Below, piece after piece: positions 9,496 to 15,680 of a stretch of DNA of 20,267 nucleotides. The notes beneath the pieces are model-generated. The model was not told the DNA's origin and did no database searches. It saw only the letters and a list, made by a program, of their open reading frames with translations. The DNA comes from Pseudomonadota bacterium (GTDB taxonomy: Bacteria; Pseudomonadota; Gammaproteobacteria; Halothiobacillales; Halothiobacillaceae), in assembly GCA_021795795.1 (NCBI GenBank), contig JAJYPA010000097.1:1-20267 (forward strand). The letters run 5' to 3'. Each line of letters starts with the position of its first letter. Position 1 is the first letter of the stretch. The translations under genes and the position numbers were made by a program.

Positions 9496-10649
9496 TACCC
9501 ACCGATCCAGGCGAGCACGCGTTCCTTGAGTGTGGGCAGCTCTTGTGGACCAATGACCTCAAACCGGGACTGCCGGGCGCGGTCCAGCAGATTGGGTGTG
9601 GGAATGCGCGCCGTAACCAGCCAGGTCACCCCAAATAACCCTCGCAAATCCTGTCCCAGGCTATCCACTTTGTATCCCAGCACGCTATCCGCTTCCTCTC
9701 GGTGCGTCAGGGTCTTGCATTCGACATAAAGCAGCCTGTTGGTCTTCGTGGCCAATACATCAAATTCGTTTTTGCTTCCCTTGCCGCGTAACCAGTTTCC
9801 TTCGACCCCCAAACGCACATCAAATACCCCGTTATCCTTGAGGATGTGCCAGACGTATTCTTCCAGCCAGCCACCAGAGAGGAACCGAGTATTTTCGACA
9901 TCCTTGAAGGTTACCGATTTGGTGCCCCGTTTCCACGCCAGAAGATCCCGCGTATCCATTTCAATGAGCAATTCTTCCCACTCACCATGCGGCACCATGG
10001 GCAAGGTTTGCTCAGGCTGCACAAGATTCTCGCCGCGATCATCCATGGCTTGTGCTGCGGCCTTATTCAAGATGCCGATAAAGTGATCGATTTCCGCTGC
10101 ACGCGCCCCGAGCTTTTTACACATGCTCTTGCGGGTATTCACGTTGGCCAGCCATTGTGTCTGATCCGAGCGGATGCGTGTCGGCTGGAACTGTTGGGCC
10201 TTCAGGTACTGTTTGACGTCGAGAACATCTTCCATGGGTTGCACGGCGGCAGGCGCGCCGCCGGAACCGGGTAGCGACTCAATAACCCGGTGCGCCGTGT
10301 CGGTATAGATCATCCGCTGGGCAATGCCTCGAAAGAACTCCACCAGCCCCAGGGACATCAACTTGGTTCCTCCCGTGGTATTGACAGTAATGCTTGCCCC
10401 GGGATGGCGGGCCTGGATTTTCTCTCTCAACTGCAGAGCAAATTCGTAGATACCCTCCAGGCCTGAGTCGGGTGCACCATCTTCAATCTCCGCGTCGATA
10501 TGATAATCCTTCAGCACCCGGCGCAAATGGTGGGCCTGTTCCCGCATGCGTTCAGAAGCCAGGAGAACCACCTGATCAGGACGATCCATAAGGGCCGGGA
10601 TGAGGTTGGGCAGGATCTGGTCGGAAACTGTGCAGATATGAATATGCAT
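9495..10649 (-). CDS. Card1/Can2-like CARF nuclease (DUF1887)
   Basis: The family binds cyclic oligoadenylate (cA4 in studied members) through a CARF domain and then cuts DNA and/or RNA with a PD-(D/E)xK nuclease domain. In this 384-aa protein residues 1-125 form the Rossmann-like CARF domain, with the ligand-loop motif VNTTGGTKLMSLGLVEF at 89-105. Residues 255-345 hold the nuclease: GGWLEE (259-264), then NEFDVLATK with Asp297, then LLYVECKT with Glu310 and Lys312. The catalytic set looks intact. ATG 10649 has AGGAG at ideal spacing and follows the upstream CARF gene by 11 bases. A frame open to 10850 would overrun that gene. The stop overlaps the crn2 start. Confidence 0.9.
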   Translation of the reverse strand: MHIHICTVSDQILPNLIPALMDRPDQVVLLASERMREQAHHLRRVLKDYHIDAEIEDGAPDSGLEGIYEFALQLREKIQARHPGASITVNTTGGTKLMSLGLVEFFRGIAQRMIYTDTAHRVIESLPGSGGAPAAVQPMEDVLDVKQYLKAQQFQPTRIRSDQTQWLANVNTRKSMCKKLGARAAEIDHFIGILNKAAAQAMDDRGENLVQPEQTLPMVPHGEWEELLIEMDTRDLLAWKRGTKSVTFKDVENTRFLSGGWLEEYVWHILKDNGVFDVRLGVEGNWLRGKGSKNEFDVLATKTNRLLYVECKTLTHREEADSVLGYKVDSLGQDLRGLFGVTWLVTARIPTPNLLDRARQSRFEVIGPQELPTLKERVLAWIGG

Positions 10650-10660
10650 GAGATCGCTCC

Positions 10661-11797
10661 TTAGCGAATTTCGATTTGTTCTGGGTCGAGGTTTATGGCG
10701 AACAGTTGTCCGGCATTGCGCTTGCTGATTTTGTGAATCTGGTAACGCTGTGCCGCAGCAGAGCCCAGCACTTCGTCGAACTTTTGGTTCGCCCGCGACA
10801 GGTTCGCGGCGAAATAGTCCTTCACGTCTCGCGGGTCCTTGGTGCGCCATGCCAATGCTTCTTCTGCCTCTTCATACTCGGCGGACATCTCTGGTACGAC
10901 CTGGCGATATGCCGCCAGAAAATGTGTCGCTGCTTCGCTGCTGGCCCAATCCATGACGGATTCCCCGTGCAGTGCGCCATCTGCCATCCACAGATACAAG
11001 GCGAACTGTATAGGAGTCAGGGGGATTTCCTGGTCATCGGCCTGAAGGTGATGCTCGGCACGATTCAGGCAGAGTCGGGGTGCCTCCAACGCACGATTGG
11101 TGGCACCGACCACTGCTGTGAATCGGGTGTGATCCGTAGTAAATCGACGGGGGAGCTCTTCGCGCAGCCGCACAAAGGGAATAGTTGCTCTATCAATTCG
11201 GGCCTGGGCACAATCCAAAGGTTTTTTGTTTGCGCCGACAAGAATGATCCGCTCGTAGGGCGTGGGGTAGAAAAAGTCGGCGCTGGATTCGTAACCTTCA
11301 CTCACCAGCACATGGGAGAGCCGATCCTGGGCACGACCATACAACGACAGGGCATAGCCCAGATAATACCCCATCGTCTTGCGCCCACCCGCCAGCGAAA
11401 CATGTAGGGCGCTTTCCGCATCGGCGGTGAGCTGCCGTACCCAGTCAGTTATAAAATCTGCTGCCGCCTCGTTGTCCTCCGGGGTTCGGATATCACTCAT
11501 GGGCGTACCCTGTGCATCCGTGATGACGTGCAACTGCGCAGTGGTAAAGGCGATCTCCGGGAGCTGATAATCCCGACGCAGACGATGGAACCAGCCCGGC
11601 TCCTCGGAGAGCAGTAAAAGACGCGCCCGCTCCGCCCCTTCGAGCGTCGTGATGACGTGCACCTCTGTCGGAATGAACGGGTCTTCCTCGGCCGCCGCCA
11701 GGCTCCAGAGGGTTTCCGTCAGTATTTGTGGCGACATCCCGGTAACCGCGAGCAGGATACGTTTGGCATAATTGTGGGGTTGCGTTAATGCGTTCAT
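10661..11797 (-). CDS. CARF-domain protein, Cas_NE0113 family
   Basis: The N-terminal half (residues 10-190) is a CARF domain of the Cas_NE0113 (PF09623/TIGR02584) type. It has ILLAVTGMSPQILTETLWSL at 14-33 and HVSLAGGRKTMGYYLGYALS at 132-151, the expected nucleotide-binding strands. CARF domains sense cyclic oligoadenylate. No HEPN R-x4-6-H or PD-ExK motif is visible in the rest. The C-terminal part (about 255-378) begins IPLTPIQFALYLWMA, which resembles a winged-helix start, and ends with a conserved-looking LDPEQIEI, so a DNA-binding output is possible. ATG 11797 has AAGGA 5 bases upstream and begins just before the CARF core; the frame is open to 12103 but overlaps cas6. It could be a cOA-responsive regulator, or a ring nuclease, since some CARF proteins are. 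The function is not settled. Confidence 0.85.
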   Translation of the reverse strand: MNALTQPHNYAKRILLAVTGMSPQILTETLWSLAAAEEDPFIPTEVHVITTLEGAERARLLLLSEEPGWFHRLRRDYQLPEIAFTTAQLHVITDAQGTPMSDIRTPEDNEAAADFITDWVRQLTADAESALHVSLAGGRKTMGYYLGYALSLYGRAQDRLSHVLVSEGYESSADFFYPTPYERIILVGANKKPLDCAQARIDRATIPFVRLREELPRRFTTDHTRFTAVVGATNRALEAPRLCLNRAEHHLQADDQEIPLTPIQFALYLWMADGALHGESVMDWASSEAATHFLAAYRQVVPEMSAEYEEAEEALAWRTKDPRDVKDYFAANLSRANQKFDEVLGSAAAQRYQIHKISKRNAGQLFAINLDPEQIEIR

Positions 11798-11865
11798 ATG
11801 AATCCTTGATCTACTGATGAAAACCGAGCACAGAGTTTCGCATGGGTAGCAGCGTCGTACTTGTT

Positions 11866-11877
11866 TGGAAAAATTGC
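11866..11877. repeat. Shared 12-base intergenic motif, copy 2
   Basis: TGGAAAAATTGC lies in the 113-base gap between cas6 and the Cas_NE0113 gene, 68 bases upstream of the latter's ATG. With one more base (TTGGAAAAATTGC) it matches the copy upstream of cas6. Confidence 0.5.
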
Positions 11878-11910
11878 TTACTGGGAGTTCTGCCCGTGGG
11901 CAGGAGTCCT

Positions 11911-12837
11911 TCATTCCAGGATATATCGACCCAATCCAAAACTGGCGTTCTTTCCTACATGGGTCCATTGCCCCAGATAAAGCATCGGCCACAAAAGGTC
12001 TGGGATATTCGTAAACTGCATATGTCCGACTATTCCCCCCAGAGTCATCGTGCTCCTCTGTCGGCTGGAATAGCGTTGCCAGTCCTTCCATCGAAGATCC
12101 CATCCGCGCATTTGCACCGTTTCAGCCCTCTGCAGCGCTTCACGATAATCCCAGACATAGGGAGCGTTTGGTTCATGAAACGCCTGCAGAAGTCCCATAC
12201 GGCGCTGGAGCATGGAGAACAACGTCCGAAAATTCAGATGCTCCGGGGTGAGCAGTCGCTCCTGGTGTTGCGCCCGAAAGGGCGTCACGAAATGCAGGGT
12301 GATTTGACCTGGATTTTCGGGTACAGGGGTCATGCCGTAGTTTTGCGGAATCAATGGCTCTTCCGGCAGATGCCAGGCCGTTTCTCCTTCACGTCGGTAT
12401 CCGATCAGTGTAGCGGACACTTGTCGGGAACCCAGCCCTTTTTCCAGTGCCTGTCGCCAGGCGTACAGGATGTAAGGAATAAAGTCGTGTCCACGGCCAA
12501 AGACCACCCACGAAAAAGAAAAAAGCTCGCCACGCCGCCAGGACCGTTCACCTATGGCGGCTTCCACCAGCCAGGGATGAGGAGCCGCCGGGTACTTGCT
12601 GAGTTGAGGGCTGTCCGGTGGCACGGGTGTTTCGAACAGGTAGCTATACGCACAGGCCCATCGCAACGGACACCCCCGACAATCAGGCAATCGCGTGACA
12701 CAGCTCATGTGCCGGAGCGCGTGGCCAAATGCGCCCCGCAACATGGATCCCGGATATTCCGGAAGAATCAGGTCGTCCGCAATACGCACCCGCATTTCAA
12801 AGCGGGAACAGCGGAGCGTGCATGGTAGATCGGTCAT
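11911..12837 (-). CDS. cas6: crRNA-processing endoribonuclease Cas6
   Basis: Cas6 cuts the pre-crRNA inside each repeat to give guides with an 8-nt 5' handle. This 308-aa product belongs to the PF10040-type RAMP family. It has LPEYPGSMLRGAFGHALRHM at 25-44 and the family Cys cluster C46, C53, C56, C62, probably metal-binding. The C-terminal glycine-rich loop VGKNASFGLGRY (294-305) is a Cas6 hallmark. ATG 12837 starts the homologous region. There is no clear ribosome binding site, but a promoter at 12884-12856 would place the transcript start only about 12 bases upstream, giving a nearly leaderless message. It is the first gene of the minus-strand CARF operon and diverges from cas2-cas1. Confidence 0.92.
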   Translation of the reverse strand: MTDLPCTLRCSRFEMRVRIADDLILPEYPGSMLRGAFGHALRHMSCVTRLPDCRGCPLRWACAYSYLFETPVPPDSPQLSKYPAAPHPWLVEAAIGERSWRRGELFSFSWVVFGRGHDFIPYILYAWRQALEKGLGSRQVSATLIGYRREGETAWHLPEEPLIPQNYGMTPVPENPGQITLHFVTPFRAQHQERLLTPEHLNFRTLFSMLQRRMGLLQAFHEPNAPYVWDYREALQRAETVQMRGWDLRWKDWQRYSSRQRSTMTLGGIVGHMQFTNIPDLLWPMLYLGQWTHVGKNASFGLGRYILE

Positions 12838-12855
12838 AGGCACTATGTTAGCCAC

Positions 12856-12884
12856 ATTATCCGATTCTGCCCATGACTTGGAAA
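12856..12884 (-). promoter_or_regulatory. cas6: Candidate cas6 promoter
   Basis: On the minus strand TTTCCA (12884-12879) and GATAAT (12861-12856) are spaced by exactly 17 bases. The -10 box matches the consensus at 5 of 6 positions and the -35 box at 4 of 6. The -35 box lies within the third copy of the shared 12-base motif (12879-12890). Transcription would start near 12849, about 12 bases before the cas6 ATG. Confidence 0.45.
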
Positions 12885-13031
12885 AATTGCCACGGCGAGT
12901 GGCCCGCCCAGGCTGCGTTAGGATGCTTCCAGTCCCCTGCCGAGGCGCTTTTCCATGATTCTTCCAGCACATCCGCAAAACCCACTATTACTGATTGGCT
13001 ACGATCTGAAAAGCGCGCTACGCCGTTCCCA

Positions 13032-13037
13032 TATAAT
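13032..13037 (+). promoter_or_regulatory. Candidate -10 box for the cas2-cas1 operon
   Basis: A perfect TATAAT lies 106 bases before the cas2 ATG on the plus strand. No good -35 box is visible at 16-18 bases; TTGGCT at 12995-13000 is too far. This suggests either a weak or activator-dependent promoter, or chance. Confidence 0.3.
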
Positions 13038-13142
13038 ACTGTGGCGTCTAAAACGGGAAGCAGCGCTCGTGTTCTTGCCGCCGCTGTTGAAGTGGGCGAC
13101 TCGTGCCGTCGATAGGAAATAGTTTTGACTCAAGGTAATGCC

Positions 13143-13421
13143 ATGACCCGCGATCTTTTCCTGGTGTCATACGACATCCGCCGACCCAGTCGTTTGCGGC
13201 AGGCGCTTAACGTGATCAAAAACTATGCATCGGGTGGTCAGAAGTCCGCATACGAATGCTTTTTAAGTGCACCAGAGAAAAACGATCTCTTTGAGAAAAT
13301 GCAAGCCATTGTGATGCCAGAGGATGACTGGATGTGCTTGACGTTGGATCCCCGGGCAACCGTAATTACCTTGGGCAATGCCCGCCCACCAGAAGATCCT
13401 GAATTTTATTATTTCTCTTGA
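13143..13421 (+). CDS. cas2: CRISPR adaptation protein Cas2
   Basis: Cas2 is the dimeric scaffold of the Cas1-Cas2 integrase that inserts new spacers at the leader end. The 92-aa product has the ferredoxin-like start LFLVSYDIRRPSRLRQAL with the conserved Asp of SYDI at residue 11. The mid-protein SAYECFLSAPEKNDLF matches the family's QkSvfec strand, and length fits. ATG 13143 has AAGG 7 bases upstream; an in-frame TTG at 13125 is less likely. The stop lies 11 bases before cas1. Confidence 0.93.
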   Translation: MTRDLFLVSYDIRRPSRLRQALNVIKNYASGGQKSAYECFLSAPEKNDLFEKMQAIVMPEDDWMCLTLDPRATVITLGNARPPEDPEFYYFS

Positions 13422-13432
13422 GAGGATAAGAC

Positions 13433-14395
13433 ATGAATACGGTGTTTCTGGATCACAGCGGATATGCTTTGGAAAAAGATGGTGGTGCAGTGGTAGTCCG
13501 TGACGCCGATGGCAAACGCTTGGCGGCTTTGCCGGGAAAACATCTGGATCGCCTGGTTATTCAGGGTGACGTCACGCTAACAACGGGGCTGATGACGCAA
13601 TTGCTTCAAGGCGGCACAGAGATTCTTCTGATGTCTAAAAGAAACAGTGACCGTGTTTGTACTATTTTGGGTGCTCCACATGGCAATGCCTTTCTGCGTA
13701 TTACGCAGTACTCCATCTTTCAGCAAGAAACACAAAGGCTTCAGGCTGCGCGCTGGGTGGTTCGGGCTAAATTGCGGTCACAGGAGCACTATTTGCGTCA
13801 ACTGCTTGCGGAAATGCAAGCCGATCGCCGTCTGTTCATGGAGGCAATTAGGCGACTGCAAAAGCTTCGTCAAGGCATTGGCGAAGCTGCAACGCTGGAT
13901 CAATTGCTGGGTATCGAGGGGAGCGCTGCCGCTGCCTATTTCCCCGCGTTCTTTCAATCGCTACCCAAAGGGTTTCAATGCGAGAGCCGTACGCGGCGCC
14001 CCCCAACGGATCCGACCAATGCACTGCTTTCACTCGGGTACACATTGCTGCACCACGAAGCAGTTAGTGTGGCTTATGGCGCAGGCCTGGACCCTTATGT
14101 TGGGTTCCTGCATGCATTGGATTATAACCGGGAGTCGTTAGCCTGCGATCTGGTAGAATCATTACGTGCTCATATTGACCGCTTTGTGCGGCAAATGCTT
14201 ATTGATCGAAGCCTTCGAGAAGAACACTTTAATCTGGACAAGGGAGCCTGCTTGCTTGGAAAGGCGGGGCGTAGCCATTTTTATGCACTCTATGCCCGGC
14301 AAGTGAATGGCCTGCGCCGTCATTTACGTCATCTTGCCGCTCTGGCATCCACTTTTATACGACATGCACACGCCACCGCGACCGTTAATCATTGA
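13433..14395 (+). CDS. cas1: CRISPR integrase Cas1
   Basis: Cas1 is the metal-dependent integrase that catalyses spacer insertion. The 320-aa product has the N-terminal beta domain (residues 1-85, with LDRLVIQGDVTLTTGLMTQL) and the helical catalytic domain. All three catalytic positions are present: Glu162 in GIEGSAAAAYF, His227 in DPYVGFLHALDYN, and Asp239 in ESLACDLVESL, with Glu242 next to it. AGAGGATAAGAC gives a ribosome binding site before ATG 13433. The 3' end overlaps the second Cas1-like gene by 32 bases. Confidence 0.96.
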   Translation: MNTVFLDHSGYALEKDGGAVVVRDADGKRLAALPGKHLDRLVIQGDVTLTTGLMTQLLQGGTEILLMSKRNSDRVCTILGAPHGNAFLRITQYSIFQQETQRLQAARWVVRAKLRSQEHYLRQLLAEMQADRRLFMEAIRRLQKLRQGIGEAATLDQLLGIEGSAAAAYFPAFFQSLPKGFQCESRTRRPPTDPTNALLSLGYTLLHHEAVSVAYGAGLDPYVGFLHALDYNRESLACDLVESLRAHIDRFVRQMLIDRSLREEHFNLDKGACLLGKAGRSHFYALYARQVNGLRRHLRHLAALASTFIRHAHATATVNH

Positions 14396-15110
14396 TGGCC
14401 CGAAAGGGGCTATAGTGCATGCGGATGGTCCTGCCTTGCGCATTGACGTTTTCGATAGAGCGTCGACGCGATTCCCATTACGTACGTTGAGCCGAGTAAT
14501 CTCAGCACAGGGTGTTGAATGGAAAGATCTCGCCATTCGTGCCTGTCTGAGCGTAGGGATACCCATACTCTTTCGGGATGAACAAGGGAACTGTTTGGGT
14601 TACATGCTCCACTCCCAAAGGGAGCGTCATGATCTATATGAGAGATTGTCCACATTGGTAACCCGTACTGATGGTAGTCAGCATTATCAAGACTGGAAAG
14701 ATGCGGCCTTGCGTCGGGCACACCTTAAATTCGTTCATCTGATAGACCATCATCTGCAGGACCTACGTCCAGCAACCGTTATAAAGGCCTTTGAGAACCT
14801 ATGGATACAATGCGGAGGAACGGAAAATGAACTGGCCACATTGCGCACACTGGTCACTGGCATTGCTGTTTCCTGGATAGCTGATCACAGCATCCCTGAA
14901 GAAGTGGAGGGTATAGATGCAAGATATCCATTCCTATTCGATATCAGCGAGCTGCTGTTCTGGCATCTCATGGTGTTTTGGCGATTTGAGCGACCAAGGT
15001 GGGCGAATGGTCAACAGCTTGCATCATGGTTATGGAAACACGATGAAAACCTAAAGAATCAAGCTTATGAACTTGTTTGGTTGCTGATTTGTGCCATGGA
15101 GGGATGGTAA
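14364..15110 (+). CDS. Degenerate second Cas1-like protein
   Basis: This 248-aa protein follows the Cas1 domain plan but is shorter. Residues 8-90 read as the Cas1 beta domain: LIIDGPKGAIVHADG, then RTLSRVISAQGVEWKDLAIR, then SVGIPILFRDEQGNCLGYML. The helical domain aligns with the neighbouring Cas1 from NELATLRTLVTGIAVSWIA through FLFDISELLFWHLMVFWRF. In that alignment Asp193 and Glu196 correspond to Cas1 Asp239 and Glu242. The segment with the catalytic Glu is missing and the catalytic His is not conserved. It is therefore probably unable to integrate DNA on its own. ATG 14364 lies inside the end of cas1 with no clear ribosome binding site, implying coupling. The stop overlaps the Cas2-like start as TAATG. 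It could be a non-catalytic partner of Cas1. Confidence 0.75.
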   Translation: MHTPPRPLIIDGPKGAIVHADGPALRIDVFDRASTRFPLRTLSRVISAQGVEWKDLAIRACLSVGIPILFRDEQGNCLGYMLHSQRERHDLYERLSTLVTRTDGSQHYQDWKDAALRRAHLKFVHLIDHHLQDLRPATVIKAFENLWIQCGGTENELATLRTLVTGIAVSWIADHSIPEEVEGIDARYPFLFDISELLFWHLMVFWRFERPRWANGQQLASWLWKHDENLKNQAYELVWLLICAMEGW

Positions 15111-15460
15111 TGCCTTTTATGTCCGCTGACGTACCTCAAAGGCTAGATTCCCCTGCCTGGCTGCTTGCCTATGACATTGCCGACCCTGTAAGATTGGGTC
15201 GTGTCAGTCGTTTTGCTCGAACAATCGGTATTCCATTGCAGTATTCCATCATCTTGTTACCATTATCACGTCATAGGGTTGAGCAGATAGCTGAGAGACT
15301 CTCTGAAATGATTAACAAAGATGAGGATGACGTTCGGATTTATCATCTTGTTCCTGGCACGCGGATCTGGCACGCCGGTCACCCTTGGATGCCTGATGGG
15401 ATTATGGTGAGCACATTACCGCTCTCTCAGACTATAAGCACCCTTGACATTATTGATTAG
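15110..15460 (+). CDS. Second Cas2-like protein
   Basis: The 116-aa product has the Cas2 pattern: AWLLAYDIADPVRLGRVSRF with the conserved Asp of AYDI at residue 22, then GIPLQYSIILLPLSRHRVEQ, then VRIYHLVPGTRIWHAG. The last 30 residues extend beyond a minimal Cas2 and have no motif I know. It differs clearly from the Cas2 at 13143, so this is not a recent duplication. ATG 15110 overlaps the stop of the Cas1-like gene (TAATG) and has GGAGG 7 bases upstream. It ends 220 bases before the first repeat. Pairing with the degenerate Cas1 is inferred from the coupling. Confidence 0.8.
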   Translation: MPFMSADVPQRLDSPAWLLAYDIADPVRLGRVSRFARTIGIPLQYSIILLPLSRHRVEQIAERLSEMINKDEDDVRIYHLVPGTRIWHAGHPWMPDGIMVSTLPLSQTISTLDIID

Positions 15461-15680
15461 AATGGAAATCATGTATCATGCTTGATAGGTGGTAATGGAT
15501 GAGCATGATAGGAATTGGTGGTCATCCATCACCGTGAATATTGCTCATTACCAACCGAGGATGGATGCTGGCCATGGTGACGGAGCGGATCGTGCAAAAG
15601 GTTAAATCTTCGGATGAACATATCTTTTGGAAAGCGCCCGTTCAACATGTTGTTTATTTATCGGTTTTTATGCCTGGTCT
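15461..15680 (+). promoter_or_regulatory. CRISPR leader
   Basis: This gene-free AT-rich stretch lies between the Cas2-like gene and repeat 1. Repeat substitutions occur only at the far right of the array, so new spacers enter here and transcription runs rightward. The last 50 bases are especially T-rich. I could not pick a convincing -35/-10 pair. Confidence 0.8.
15491..15552. repeat. Imperfect inverted repeat in the leader
   Basis: GGTAATGGATGAGCA (15491-15505) pairs with TGCTCATTACC (15542-15552), leaving a 4-base bulge in the left arm. It lies about 130 bases from the first repeat, so it could be a protein-binding leader element. Confidence 0.45.

Larger units (their letters stand above)
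12838..13142. other. Divergent intergenic region, cas6 / cas2
   Basis: This 305-base region separates the minus-strand effector operons from the plus-strand adaptation operon. It holds candidate promoters for both directions (12856-12884 minus; -10 at 13032-13037 plus) and copy 3 of the TGGAAAAATTGC motif at 12879-12890. I see no gene in it. Confidence 0.6.

Noticed and set aside
11890..11903. CTGCCC-GT-GGGCAG hairpin just after cas6, considered as a terminator or attenuator
   Set aside because: The loop is too short as drawn, the stem is only 5-6 bp, and the T-run lies about 12 bases further on; too weak to call.
11842..12828. 328-codon plus-strand open frame opposite cas6
   Set aside because: Shadow of cas6; no family features, while the minus strand has the Cas6 Cys cluster and glycine loop.
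14364..15110. Cas1-like gene as a simple decayed duplicate of cas1
   Set aside because: No frameshifts or stops, tight coupling to both neighbours, and strong divergence from the adjacent Cas1 argue for a kept, separate function.
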